Below are positions 24,780 through 33,868 of a DNA stretch of 64,000 bases, piece by piece (the first letter of the stretch is position 1; the number at the start of each line of letters is the position of its first letter). The notes beneath the pieces were generated by a model that saw only the letters and a program-made list of their open reading frames with translations, searched no databases and was not told the DNA's origin. This DNA comes from Acetobacteraceae bacterium (GTDB lineage: Bacteria > Pseudomonadota > Alphaproteobacteria > Acetobacterales > Acetobacteraceae), in the NCBI GenBank assembly GCA_009693865.1, contig SHWL01000002.1, forward strand, positions 1 through 64,000. The letters are read 5' to 3'. Made by a program: the position numbers and the translations under genes.

Positions 24780-26177
24780 ATGGGCGTTACCAGCCAGCTT
24801 TCAGACTTTTGCGCCAACATCAAACTTTCAGCGCTTCCGCCCGAGGTGGTGACACGGGCCCGTTTTCTCCTCCTCGATCTGGTTGGCAACATCGTCCGCG
24901 CCCGGCACGACGCCGAAAGCACGCATGCGTTCCTGTCCACGGTCCGCGCCATGGGCATGGCGACCGGCAATGCGGGCGTGTTCGGCGATGCCGCGCGTTA
25001 CAGCCCAGCGGGGGCGGCGTTCCTGAATGGAGCGTTGGCGCACTCGCTGGACTTCGACGACACGCATGCCGCCGGCTCCCTGCACCCCGGCGCCCCGGTC
25101 ATCCCGGCGGCGCTCGCGGCGGGGGAGATGGTGGGCGCGTCCGGCGCCGATGTCCTGGCCGGTATCATCGCGGGATACGAGGTGACCTGCCGGGTCGCTC
25201 TCGCGCTGCCCGCGGGAGAACATTACGATCGCGGCTTCCATCCCACCGCGACCTGCGGCGCGTTCGGCGCGGCGGCGGCGGCGGCCCGCGTGTTCGGCCT
25301 GGACGCCGATGGTGTCGCGGGCGCGATGGGCACGGTGTTGTCGCAATGCGCGGGCAGCCTGCAATTCCTCGCGAATGGCGCCTGGACCAAACGCTCCCAG
25401 GTCGGGTGGGCCGCGACCAACGGCCTGATGGCCGCGACGCTGGTGCGGGAGGGTTTCAAGGGCGCCTCCGAAGCGTTGGAGGGCAAGCATGGTTTCATGC
25501 GCGCCTATGCGCCAAATCCGAAACCTGAACGCGCTGTGCAAGACCTTGGCGTCGTGTTCGAACTGATGAACACGGCCGTCAAACCTTACCCGTCTTGCCG
25601 GTACGGTCACGCGGGCATCGACGCGGCGCTGGCGTTGCGCGCGGCCAACGATCTGAAACCGTCCGACATCACCGCGATCCGTCTTGGCCTGCCGAAATCC
25701 GGGATGTTGCTGATCGGCGCGCCCGCTGAGAAAAAGGCCAATCCGATGAACGTGGTCGACGGGCAGTTCAGCGGTCCCTTTGTCATCTCCGCCGCGCTGG
25801 CGACCGGGGCGATGGGGTGGGACAGCTACAAGCTGCTCAACGATCCGACGATCCGCGGGCTGTTGCCCAAGGTGACCTGCGAGTTCGACCAGGACATGGA
25901 GGATGAATTTCCCACCAACATGTCGGGCAAGTTGACCATTCAGGCCGGCAACCGGACGTTCCAGCAAGCGGTCGTGGTGCCAAAGGGCGAGCCCTCCAAC
26001 TTCCTCACCGAGGTCGAACTGAAAGCCAAGTTCTTTGGCCTGACCAACAGCGTGCTTGGCCCTGACCGCGCCTTGGCCCTGTCCGCCGCCGTCCTCGCGA
26101 TTGACACCACGGCGGATGTGTCGGGCCTGACGCATCACGCCACGCCGCTTGCCGCAGCCCGGATGGCCGGCGAATGA
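24780..26177 (+). CDS. MmgE/PrpD family protein
   Basis: 465 residues from the ATG at 24780 (GGAGGA upstream). Family marks: RFLLLDLVGNIV, the AALAHSLDFDDTH-type motif (GALAHSLDFDDTHAAGSLHPGAPVIPAAL), GFHPTATCGAFGAAAAAARV, and VKPYPSCRYGHAGID. Members include 2-methylcitrate dehydratase and cis-aconitate decarboxylase-like enzymes, which add or remove water or CO2 on tricarboxylates. No prpB/prpC neighbours, so it is probably one of the many uncharacterised paralogues serving the downstream catabolic genes. Confidence 0.88.
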   Translation: MGVTSQLSDFCANIKLSALPPEVVTRARFLLLDLVGNIVRARHDAESTHAFLSTVRAMGMATGNAGVFGDAARYSPAGAAFLNGALAHSLDFDDTHAAGSLHPGAPVIPAALAAGEMVGASGADVLAGIIAGYEVTCRVALALPAGEHYDRGFHPTATCGAFGAAAAAARVFGLDADGVAGAMGTVLSQCAGSLQFLANGAWTKRSQVGWAATNGLMAATLVREGFKGASEALEGKHGFMRAYAPNPKPERAVQDLGVVFELMNTAVKPYPSCRYGHAGIDAALALRAANDLKPSDITAIRLGLPKSGMLLIGAPAEKKANPMNVVDGQFSGPFVISAALATGAMGWDSYKLLNDPTIRGLLPKVTCEFDQDMEDEFPTNMSGKLTIQAGNRTFQQAVVVPKGEPSNFLTEVELKAKFFGLTNSVLGPDRALALSAAVLAIDTTADVSGLTHHATPLAAARMAGE

Positions 26178-26210
26178 TCCGAGCAACCCGTGTCATGAGG
26201 TCACCTCCCC

Positions 26211-27251
26211 ATGTTCATTCGTAACGCTTGGTACGTCGCCGCCTGGGCCGACGAAATCTCTGCCAAACCCATGGCCCGCCGTATCTGTAACGAACCCGTC
26301 GTGCTGTATCGCGATGCGACCGGCAAAGCCGCCGCGCTGATCGATATGTGCTGCCATCGTGGCGCCCCGTTGCACATGGGCAAAGTCGTCGAGCAAGGGA
26401 TCGAGTGCGGTTACCACGGTCTGATCTTCGACACCGACGGCGCCTGTGTCCGCATCCCCGGTCAGGATCGCATCCCCGAGCGAGCCCGCGTGCGGTCCTT
26501 TCCGCTCGTGGAACAGGATGGGTTCCTCTGGATCTGGATGGGAGATGTTGAAAAGGCCGATCCCGCCGATATCGTCAGCTACCCCTGGCACAATGACAGC
26601 GTGAACTGGCCGCACAAACACACGATGTATCCCATCAAGGCCTCGGCCATGCTGATGGTCGACAACCTGATGGACCTGACGCATCTGGGCTACGTGCACG
26701 GCTCCACCATCGGCGGCAATCCGATGATCCATGTCGAAGCGAAAATGGAAACGGTGCGGACCAATATGGGCCTGAAGTTCACCCGTTGGATGCTGAACTC
26801 GGTGCCGCCGCCAACTTATACCCGCGCGGTGAAATTCGAGGGGCGGATCGATCGCGCGCAAATGTTCGAATTCGTGGCTCCTGGTTCGATCCTGCAACTC
26901 AGCGCCGCCGATGACGCGGGCGCCTACGCCAACGGGCTGACAGAGCGGAGCAAGATCCAGTTCCGCCTCTATCATGGTCTGACCCCGGAAACCGATACGA
27001 CGTGCTTTTACTTCTGGTCCACCGCCAACGGGTTCCGGCCCGAAGACTCCGCGACAACGGAACAGTTGTTCAAGGAAATCGCCGCTGCCTTTTTGGAAGA
27101 CAAGGCCATCGTGGAAAGCCAGCAGGCTCGCCTGACGGAACTTGGCGAGACGGACCTGGTCGACATCACCACCGACGCCGCGCGCATGCACATGCGGCGC
27201 ACGGTGGATCGCCTGATCGCGGAAGACTCCCGCGAGATGGCGGCGGAGTAA
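26211..27251 (+). CDS. Rieske oxygenase alpha subunit, vanillate demethylase-like
   Basis: 346 residues. MFIRNAWYVAAWADEI is the typical VanA/phthalate-oxygenase-family start. The Rieske cluster is CCHRGAPLHMG plus ECGYHGL, and the mononuclear iron site is in VDNLMDLTHLGYVHG. This single-component group performs O- or N-demethylation or ring hydroxylation with an FMN/ferredoxin reductase. Such a reductase is not adjacent. Followed at 38 bp by a VOC protein and a RidA protein on the same strand, suggesting one catabolic operon. Confidence 0.92.
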   Translation: MFIRNAWYVAAWADEISAKPMARRICNEPVVLYRDATGKAAALIDMCCHRGAPLHMGKVVEQGIECGYHGLIFDTDGACVRIPGQDRIPERARVRSFPLVEQDGFLWIWMGDVEKADPADIVSYPWHNDSVNWPHKHTMYPIKASAMLMVDNLMDLTHLGYVHGSTIGGNPMIHVEAKMETVRTNMGLKFTRWMLNSVPPPTYTRAVKFEGRIDRAQMFEFVAPGSILQLSAADDAGAYANGLTERSKIQFRLYHGLTPETDTTCFYFWSTANGFRPEDSATTEQLFKEIAAAFLEDKAIVESQQARLTELGETDLVDITTDAARMHMRRTVDRLIAEDSREMAAE

Positions 27252-27289
27252 CGCGCGCCTGCTAATACGTTCACAGAAGGAGACAAAAC

Positions 27290-27871
27290 ATGGCCGATCA
27301 CACGCAAAGCCCGGGAATCCCGTCGGGCTTGAATCATCTGGTGTTGAATGTGCGGAATATGGAAGATTCGCACGCGTTCTGGACCGAGGTTGTTGGCCTG
27401 AAACAGGTTGGCAAGCTGAAAGCGCGCCCGGACCGGCCGAACCCGCCCAACATGCAGTTTTACAGCTGCGATCACGCGGGTAAAGACAATCACCACGATA
27501 TCGCTTTGGTGGAAAATCCGAGTCTGCCCGAGCCGCCGAAGGAATGGGCCATGTTCGGCACGCCGCTCGCGGTCAATCACATCGCCATCGCGTTTCCGAC
27601 GCGCGAGGGATGGCTCGCTCGGCTCGCCTACCTGCAAGAGCGCGGGGTGAAATTCAATCGGCGCGTCGATCACGGCATGACTCACAGCCTGTACATCAAC
27701 GACCCGAACGGTTACGGTGTCGAACTGCTGTACGAGCTGCCGCGCGACGTCTGGGAAGGCGATATCGACGCTGCCCTGAACTTCGCCACCAGCCTGCCGA
27801 CCGAGGGGCCGGAAGCTCTGATCGACAACCATGAGGACGTCCCCGTGTTCAAGGCGAAGGAGACGGTCTGA
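27290..27871 (+). CDS. VOC-family (glyoxalase/extradiol dioxygenase fold) protein
   Basis: 193 residues with two beta-alpha-beta-beta-beta modules. Putative metal ligands are His in LNHLVLNV, His in VNHIAIAF, and Glu in GVELLYE, the pattern of type I extradiol ring-cleavage dioxygenases. NHHDIALVE and THSLYINDPNGYGVELLYE are characteristic. AGAAGGAGA precedes the ATG. Its position after a Rieske oxygenase fits ring opening of the hydroxylated product, but other VOC reactions are possible. Confidence 0.85.
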   Translation: MADHTQSPGIPSGLNHLVLNVRNMEDSHAFWTEVVGLKQVGKLKARPDRPNPPNMQFYSCDHAGKDNHHDIALVENPSLPEPPKEWAMFGTPLAVNHIAIAFPTREGWLARLAYLQERGVKFNRRVDHGMTHSLYINDPNGYGVELLYELPRDVWEGDIDAALNFATSLPTEGPEALIDNHEDVPVFKAKETV

Positions 27872-27874
27872 ACC

Positions 27875-28264
27875 ATGGCCAGGCGTCAAAGCATCAACTG
27901 GCCCGGTTTCAGCCACTCGAACCCGATCCCGAATGCCAGCCGGATCGGCAACATTGTGATGTCCAGTGTGATCGGACCGCGCGATCCCGCCACCGGCAAG
28001 GTTCCGGAGACGTTGGAGGAGCAGGTGACGTGCCTGTTCCTGCACCTCGCAGCGGCGATCAAGGCGGCTGGCGGCACGCCCGACGATTTCCTCAAGATCG
28101 AGTTCTGGGCGAAAGACCAGGCCGCTGGGCGGGCCGCGCTGAACGGGGAGTGGGAGAAGATGTTCCCCGATCCAGCCGCCCGGCCCGCGCGGCATACACA
28201 GTCGTTGCCGGCGAACAGCCCAGCGCAGGTGCAGTGCGCGTTCACGGCGGTTCTTGGGGGATAG
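27875..28264 (+). CDS. RidA family protein
   Basis: 129 residues, YjgF/YER057c/UK114 fold. Recognised by the order of SRIGNIVMSSVIGP, LEEQVTCLFLHLAAAIKAAGG and VQCAFTAVLGG at the end. The canonical arginine of imine deaminases (in the conserved R near residue 105) may be the R of ARPARHTQ. RidA-like enzymes hydrolyse enamines/imines; in catabolic operons they often deaminate ring-derived intermediates, hinting at a nitrogen-containing substrate. Starts 3 bp after the VOC gene. Confidence 0.83.
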   Translation: MARRQSINWPGFSHSNPIPNASRIGNIVMSSVIGPRDPATGKVPETLEEQVTCLFLHLAAAIKAAGGTPDDFLKIEFWAKDQAAGRAALNGEWEKMFPDPAARPARHTQSLPANSPAQVQCAFTAVLGG

Positions 28265-28345
28265 TTCGTGATCGGGAGAGGCTGGCGCTGACGTGCCGGC
28301 CTCCCCGCGTCCCCTGGTGCTTGATAGACGCGTGACGGAGGCGGA

Positions 28346-29503
28346 CTACTCCCCCGCTTTCGCGCGAACGGTGGCCAGCCGGTCGATTTCCGACTGCACT
28401 GCCGCGGCTGACTGACCGACGAATTGATCGTGATGGTCGCGGGCGTACGCGTAGCTCTCATCCCGCCATTCCCGGGATCCCTGGAAATGCGGGTGAACAT
28501 ACCGCGCCATCAGTTCGTAATGCCGCTGTGTCTGACCCCAATCAGCCCAGTTATGCGCGAGTTCCAGGATCGCGCCGAAGCCACCGGACCCTTTCAGGAG
28601 CCGTTCGATATGCGCGATCGCATCATCGGGTGTGCCGATACAGGCGGCGCCGCTTTCGGTCAGGAACTTGTAACGATCCAAGATGTCGCCCGGCACGATG
28701 GGGAAGGTCGCGACATCCCGGAAATAGTCGCAGAAATGATCGAGACCGTAACGTACGTTCTCGCGCGCCTGTTCCCTGGTTTCGGCGATGTGAAACAGCG
28801 TGACCAGGCGCCAGTTCTTCCGGTGTGGTTGGTGGCGATGCAGTTTCGCTTGCTCACTGTACAGGTTCCAGTTTTCGACATGATGCAGCATTGCCTCGTG
28901 GCTGGTGCCACCAATCGACAACATGCCGATCCCGTGACGGCCCGCGGCCAGTGCGCCCGCCGGTGACCGCGCCGCGGCGACGGCCATTTCCATCACCGGT
29001 TGCGTAAAGCTCGGCAATTGCAGTTTCGCGTCGTCCAGATCGTACCAATCGGTTTTCTGCGTCACGGTCTCGCCCTGCAACAACTTCACGATGACGTCCA
29101 GCGACTCGTTCATCATCCGCCGTTGATTTTCCGGCTTGATCCCGATCTTTTTCGCGTCATGCACCAGCGCGCCCGGCCCAACGCCCAGCATGGCGCGGCC
29201 GCGGGTCATGTGGTCGAGCAGCACGGCCCGATCGGCCAGAATGAAAGGGTTATGGTATGGTAACGAGACCACGCCGGTGCCGAGACGAATATGCTTCGTG
29301 CGTTCGGCCGCGGCGGCGATGAACACCTCGGGCGAGCCGATGATTTCGAAGCCGCCGGAATGATGCTCCCCGATCCAGGCCTCATGGTAGTTCAGCCGGT
29401 CGAGGTGTCGCAGCAGTTCCATGTCGCGTTCCAGCGCGAGCGTGGGGTTTTCGCCAAGGGCGTGAAACGGCGCCAGGAAGACGCCGCTGCGCAGGTAGCT
29501 CAT
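28346..29503 (-). CDS. LLM-class flavin-dependent monooxygenase
   Basis: 385 residues, limonene-monooxygenase/LuxA-like. Marks: RSGVFLAPFHALGENPTLALERD at the start, HEAWIGEHHSGGFEII, LGTGVVSLPYHNP, RAMLGVGPGALVHDA. It would use FMNH2 (or F420H2) and O2. Convergent with the RidA operon and leading a minus-strand group in front of the metallo-hydrolase gene stop. Substrate unknown. Confidence 0.88.
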   Translation of the reverse strand: MSYLRSGVFLAPFHALGENPTLALERDMELLRHLDRLNYHEAWIGEHHSGGFEIIGSPEVFIAAAAERTKHIRLGTGVVSLPYHNPFILADRAVLLDHMTRGRAMLGVGPGALVHDAKKIGIKPENQRRMMNESLDVIVKLLQGETVTQKTDWYDLDDAKLQLPSFTQPVMEMAVAAARSPAGALAAGRHGIGMLSIGGTSHEAMLHHVENWNLYSEQAKLHRHQPHRKNWRLVTLFHIAETREQARENVRYGLDHFCDYFRDVATFPIVPGDILDRYKFLTESGAACIGTPDDAIAHIERLLKGSGGFGAILELAHNWADWGQTQRHYELMARYVHPHFQGSREWRDESYAYARDHHDQFVGQSAAAVQSEIDRLATVRAKAGE

Positions 29504-29536
29504 GGGATGGTCCTTACAAAGATTTGGGCGACCCTA

Positions 29537-30391
29537 TCACACATCCAGCCGGTACGTCTCGCCGTCGCGGACGATCCGGCCGGCCGTGGCGCCCGCGAAA
29601 TGCGTGCCGATAACCAGGACCGGCGTCCCGGCCAGACGCTCGAACATGATGCGGCGCGTGCGGATGCCTTGTTCTCCGTCGGTGTCGGCGGTCGTGTCCC
29701 ATTCGGGATGAGCGATCTGACAGGGGTGATGCATGAAGTCGCCGGTGATCATGGCGCGTTCGCCACGCGACTCGATCATGACGCTGACGTGACCCGGCGT
29801 ATGGCCGACGGTCGGCAGCAGGCTGATTTCGGCGCCGATTTTGTGATCGTATTCGACCAGCGTGGCGAGGCCCGCGTCGAGGATCGGCGTGACCGAGTCG
29901 CCGATCACAAAGGGCATGTCTTCGCGGCCCACGGTGTTGGTCCAGTGTTGGTGCTCGACGCGGCCAAACAAATACCGGGCCTTCGGGAAGGTTGGCACCC
30001 ATTTGCCGTCCACCTTCATCGTGTTCCATCCGACGTGATCGACGTGCAGATGGGTGCACAGGACCGTGTCGACGGACTCGCGCGCGAAGCCTTTGGCCGC
30101 GATATCCTCCAGGAACTTCGTTTGCATGTTGTTCCAATGGGGGATGCGGCGATTTTCCTTGTCGTTGCCCAGGCAGGTGTCGACGACGATGCGGTGCGTG
30201 GGAGTCTGGACGAGAAAAGTGTGGATGCTCATGCGCAACCGGCCGTTTTCGTCGGCGAAATGCGGCCGCAGCCAGGCGATTGGTTTGATGACCTCCGGTG
30301 TCGCCTGAGGCAGCAGGAAACGGCTGCCACCGGTGACCTCCAATTCGATGACTTTGGTGATGGTGACGTCACCGATCTTCCATTGGCTCAT
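29537..30391 (-). CDS. MBL-fold metallo-hydrolase
   Basis: 284 residues from ATG 30391 after GGCAGGAGG. The metallo-beta-lactamase signature THLHVDHVGW (H-x-H-x-D-H) is present, with LPTVGHTPGHVSV, GDFMHHP and a final IGTHFAG providing the remaining ligands. This subgroup includes N-acyl homoserine lactonases and lactone/ester hydrolases. Could open a lactone produced by the neighbouring monooxygenase (inference). Confidence 0.9.
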   Translation of the reverse strand: MSQWKIGDVTITKVIELEVTGGSRFLLPQATPEVIKPIAWLRPHFADENGRLRMSIHTFLVQTPTHRIVVDTCLGNDKENRRIPHWNNMQTKFLEDIAAKGFARESVDTVLCTHLHVDHVGWNTMKVDGKWVPTFPKARYLFGRVEHQHWTNTVGREDMPFVIGDSVTPILDAGLATLVEYDHKIGAEISLLPTVGHTPGHVSVMIESRGERAMITGDFMHHPCQIAHPEWDTTADTDGEQGIRTRRIMFERLAGTPVLVIGTHFAGATAGRIVRDGETYRLDV

Positions 30392-30407
30392 GCGCTGCCT
30401 CCTGCCC

Positions 30408-31379
30408 TCATGGAGGCAGTATGCACGGGTCGGCGAACCAGTCGATCCAGGCGCCATGCGGATCGGTCCAGGCCACCGGTTCGCCATTGACCGCCAGCAG
30501 GAAGGCGCCCGTTGGCCGCGCGACGCTGACCTTGGCGGCGATTTCGGGAAAAACGCCGGGCACTTCGTTGCTGATCCAGATGGCGTTCAGATCGGTCACG
30601 GTACGGACGAAACGGGCCCGCGCGGCGGGATCGGCGACGTAGGCCAACACCGCCGTATGGTAAATCACCAATGCGGCGTCGCGTGGTGCCTCGGCCGCGA
30701 GCGCAGGTAGATCGGTCAACAGATTGCCCATCACGAGACGCGGTGGATCGGCCTGCGCCACCGCGATGGCGGCGCGAAGACGCTGGATCCGTGAGGGTTG
30801 ATCGGGCCAGACCAAAGCCTCCAGCCAGGCCATGTCGTCAGCGTTCCGCGCGTCGAGCGGATTGAGGTCAAGTCCGGCCCGCCAAACGACGGAAGGATGC
30901 GCGGCGGGAACCGGCGTCGCCGCGGTGGCACGGCACGGAAAGCGTGGCTCCGGTCCGAACGGCGCGTGACCGTCATAGTGATATCCATAACGATCCGGCA
31001 GCAGACACAGACCCGCCGAGGCACCGGCCTCGATCAGCGCCAGATCGCGTCGCGGCTGAGCAAATACCGGCAATAGAACCGCGCAGCGCGCGGGTTCATT
31101 GGTCTGGGTGCGACAGCGCAGAATCCGATCGCGGATCTCACTCTTCCGTTCATGAAAACCCGCGACAAAATCGGGCCAATCCGTCGGGGTTCCACATACG
31201 AATCGTAAGGCGGCAAGCAGAAGGTTAGGCTGTTGTTTCGCCTCGGGAAGTTCACTCAGAAAATCCAGGATCGCCCGATCTTCGGAGACGCCAACGGCAA
31301 GAGCCTCGTACAGCGCCGAGTGACCTTTGGCCTCCAGGTCCGCGAAACGGCGAAAGCGGCGGGCAATGACGTCGGACAT
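30408..31379 (-). CDS. DUF2332 domain-containing protein
   Basis: 323 residues. The DUF2332 pattern is clear: FLSELPEAKQQPNLLLAALRFV near the start, LIEAGASAGLCLLPDRYGY (a glycine-rich, possibly SAM-like motif) in the middle, LDLNPLDARNADDMAWLEALVWPDQPSR and YHTAVLAYV. The function of the family is unknown. The gene runs into the metallo-hydrolase gene with 16 bp between them. Confidence 0.87.
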   Translation of the reverse strand: MSDVIARRFRRFADLEAKGHSALYEALAVGVSEDRAILDFLSELPEAKQQPNLLLAALRFVCGTPTDWPDFVAGFHERKSEIRDRILRCRTQTNEPARCAVLLPVFAQPRRDLALIEAGASAGLCLLPDRYGYHYDGHAPFGPEPRFPCRATAATPVPAAHPSVVWRAGLDLNPLDARNADDMAWLEALVWPDQPSRIQRLRAAIAVAQADPPRLVMGNLLTDLPALAAEAPRDAALVIYHTAVLAYVADPAARARFVRTVTDLNAIWISNEVPGVFPEIAAKVSVARPTGAFLLAVNGEPVAWTDPHGAWIDWFADPCILPP

Positions 31380-31388
31380 CGTGGCGCC

Positions 31389-32063
31389 TCACACCTCGGG
31401 CTTCCATTCATGCCAAGGTGCGATCCGTGGGTCGCGCTGACGTTGAACATAGTACGGTATGAACGGCCGGTACGCCTCAAACACGCGCCGTAGTTCCCCG
31501 ACCGGTTCGTCGTGCTGATCCACGCGGAGGTCTACCCGGGCGAAACGATCCTGATCGTACACCAGCAGCGCGGCGGAAACCTGCCCTCCGACCTGTCCTC
31601 CGGCGTCGCGGCCGCTTTCCAATGCTGTCAGGAGCCGGTCCTCAAATGGCAGTCCCTCGGTCGCCAGAAAGCGGTGCCGCAGTCCTTCCAAGGTTTGCGG
31701 TCCGGGCAGAACGTTACCGAGAACGATGAAATCGCCATGTATCTGGTGCCCGGCCCAGGCGGTGTTTTCGGTCCCAGTGCGGGCCGCCATTCCGCCATCG
31801 TCATCGATCACGGCGAGCTGCCGTTGCTCCGCCCACGGGTCGTTGCGTACCAGTGAGTCAACGACATTCTGGGCTTTGTAACGATCCTGCAACAACCGCA
31901 TCGCGAATTGTCCGATACGCGCGTCGGCGCGGGACATGATCGCGACCACTCCCAGGCGAGCAGCGGCAAAGGGAACCCGGCCACCGACGGCGAAGGATCG
32001 CGTGGCGGTGGCGACCCCAAGCATCCGTGTGCGTGGACAACGCGCCAGAATGGAAAATGTCAT
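31389..32063 (-). CDS. DUF1028 domain-containing protein (Ntn-hydrolase-like)
   Basis: 224 residues. DUF1028 start MTFSILARCPRTRMLGVATATRSFAVGG, with a conserved GLLAQ-like region replaced here by SRADARIGQFAM, and RQLAVIDDDGGMAARTG. The fold resembles N-terminal nucleophile hydrolases. Often co-located with catabolic operons; biochemical role unknown. Nine bp upstream of DUF2332, same strand. Confidence 0.85.
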   Translation of the reverse strand: MTFSILARCPRTRMLGVATATRSFAVGGRVPFAAARLGVVAIMSRADARIGQFAMRLLQDRYKAQNVVDSLVRNDPWAEQRQLAVIDDDGGMAARTGTENTAWAGHQIHGDFIVLGNVLPGPQTLEGLRHRFLATEGLPFEDRLLTALESGRDAGGQVGGQVSAALLVYDQDRFARVDLRVDQHDEPVGELRRVFEAYRPFIPYYVQRQRDPRIAPWHEWKPEV

Positions 32064-32200
32064 GGTCAGTCCTTTCCGCGATCGATCGGTGGTGCAGACT
32101 ACGGTCTCCCGCTGGTCAGGCCAATTGGCCGCGCGCTCGCCCCGCCTTGCCCCAAACCTGTACCTCCATCAGGATCGTGAGCGACCGGAGTATCCCGCGC

Positions 32201-32806
32201 ATGCCCTTGCACATCGACTACTACGCCTCGCTCAATTCCCCCTGGACTCACCTGGGCGCCGGCCGGATCGAAAGCATGGCCCATGCCGCCGGAGCCACCC
32301 TGCGTATTTATCCCGTGGATTTTGGCGAAATCTTCGCCAACTCCGGCGGCCTGCCCTTACCCAGGCGATCGGCCCAACGCCGCGCTTACCGAATCCAGGA
32401 ACTCGCCCGCTGGCGCGACCATCTCGGCATCCCGATCCATATCGAGCCGAAGCATTTCCCCTCCTCCGAGGCGTTGACCTCCGTTTGTATCGTCGCGCTA
32501 CGGGAGTCGGTAAGCGACCAGGCCGCCATCCAACTGGCGCATGCGGTGCTGAAAGCCGTCTGGCAGCGTGAACTGAACCCGGGCGAGCCTGACACCCTCG
32601 CGATGCTGATCAAGGAATGCGGCCTCGATCCGGACACGGTGATGAAATTGGGCGCCGAGCCCCGATGGGCGGAACGGCGCGACGCGGACACCAAAGCGGC
32701 ACTGGAGCGTGGTGTGTTCGGCGCCCCCTCCTACGTCATTGGCGACGACATCTTCTGGGGTCAGGACCGGTTGGAATTCGTGCAACGCCGGCTCGCCAAG
32801 GGCTGA
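32201..32806 (+). CDS. 2-hydroxychromene-2-carboxylate isomerase-like (DsbA fold)
   Basis: 201 residues from ATG 32201. DsbA-like kappa-GST fold: IDYYASLNSPWTHLGAGRIE carries the catalytic Ser in place of Cys, with GGLPLPRRSAQRRAYRIQELARW and GVFGAPSYVIGDDIFWGQDRLEFV at the C-terminus. Known members isomerise 2-hydroxychromene-2-carboxylate with glutathione in naphthalene-type degradation. Followed by an LLM enzyme and two acyl-CoA dehydrogenases on the same strand with gaps of 3-16 bp: a tight operon. Confidence 0.88.
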   Translation: MPLHIDYYASLNSPWTHLGAGRIESMAHAAGATLRIYPVDFGEIFANSGGLPLPRRSAQRRAYRIQELARWRDHLGIPIHIEPKHFPSSEALTSVCIVALRESVSDQAAIQLAHAVLKAVWQRELNPGEPDTLAMLIKECGLDPDTVMKLGAEPRWAERRDADTKAALERGVFGAPSYVIGDDIFWGQDRLEFVQRRLAKG

Positions 32807-32809
32807 TCG

Positions 32810-33856
32810 ATGCGCGTTTTCACCATTCTGCCATTGCGACACTGGCGCGACGCGGGCCCAGTGGCGAAGGCGGCGGAGCAAGCGGGCTTCGACGGGCTCA
32901 TGAGTGTCGAATTGAAGCACGACCCCTTCACGCCGCTCGCCGTCGCCGCGCTGGCAACCCGGAAAGTGGAACTGACGCCGTCGGTCGCCATCGCCTTTCC
33001 GCGGTCGCCGACGGTCATGGCGCACACCGCCTGGGATCTGCAGGCTAACTCCAACGGCCGTTTCGTTCTCGGCCTGGGCTCGCAGGTCAAAGGCCACAAT
33101 GAACGCAGGTACGGGATCGCCTGGACCCCGCCCGCGCCGAGGCTGCGCGATTACGTGCTGGCGCTGCGGGCGTTGTGGCGGTGCTGGGAGGCCGGCGAAA
33201 AGCTGGATTTCGAAAGCCCTCACTACAAATTGTCATTGATGACCCCGGCATTCGCGCCGGAGCCGACCGGTCTTCCCATGGTCCCTGTCACCATCGCCGC
33301 GGTTGGCGACGCGATGCTACGGGTCGCCGGCCAGGTCGCCGACGGCGTGCGGCTACACCCGCTTTGTTCCCGGAAATATCTCGAAGAAGTCTGCATGCCG
33401 CAAATCGAGGAAGGCATGCGCCGCGGCAACCGAATTCGCAAGCATTTCGACATCCACGGCGGCGGCTTCGTTTGTACCGGCCCGAACGAGCAGACCGTCG
33501 CGGCGGAGGTGGACAAAGCGCGGGAACGGATCGGCTTTTATGCGTCCACGCGCACCTATTTGCCCATTCTGCAATTGCACGGGCTCGGCGATCTCGGCCT
33601 GAAACTTCACCGCATGTCGGTGTCGGGTCAATGGGACAAGATGGGCGCCGAGATCTCCGACGACGCCGTGCGAATCTTCGCCGCCTGCGGAACGTACGAT
33701 CGATTGCCGAAAGCGATTGAGGAACGTTTTGGCGGCGCGGCCGACTCAGTCGACATTCATTTCCCCGATAGCACACCGCGCGGTTTGGTGCGGGAGCTGG
33801 TTACCGACATCAAACGCATTCCCCACGTCTTCAAAGGGTTCAACACGAACCAATAA
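32810..33856 (+). CDS. LLM-class F420-dependent oxidoreductase (TIGR03617-type)
   Basis: 348 residues. Starts MRVFTILPLRHWRDAGPVAKAAEQAGFDG; later LTPSVAIAFPRSPTVMAHTAWDLQ, RFVLGLGSQVKGHNERRYG, and VGDAMLRVAGQVADGVRLHP. This is the TIGR03617 group, usually annotated F420-dependent. Three bp after the isomerase gene. Probably acts on the same substrate chain. Confidence 0.88.
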   Translation: MRVFTILPLRHWRDAGPVAKAAEQAGFDGLMSVELKHDPFTPLAVAALATRKVELTPSVAIAFPRSPTVMAHTAWDLQANSNGRFVLGLGSQVKGHNERRYGIAWTPPAPRLRDYVLALRALWRCWEAGEKLDFESPHYKLSLMTPAFAPEPTGLPMVPVTIAAVGDAMLRVAGQVADGVRLHPLCSRKYLEEVCMPQIEEGMRRGNRIRKHFDIHGGGFVCTGPNEQTVAAEVDKARERIGFYASTRTYLPILQLHGLGDLGLKLHRMSVSGQWDKMGAEISDDAVRIFAACGTYDRLPKAIEERFGGAADSVDIHFPDSTPRGLVRELVTDIKRIPHVFKGFNTNQ

Positions 33857-33868
33857 GAGGAAACGGCC

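Noticed and set aside
24560-24970. Minus-strand frame across the intergenic gap and the MmgE/PrpD start.
   Set aside because: It overlaps the strong start of MmgE/PrpD and has no family features or ribosome site.
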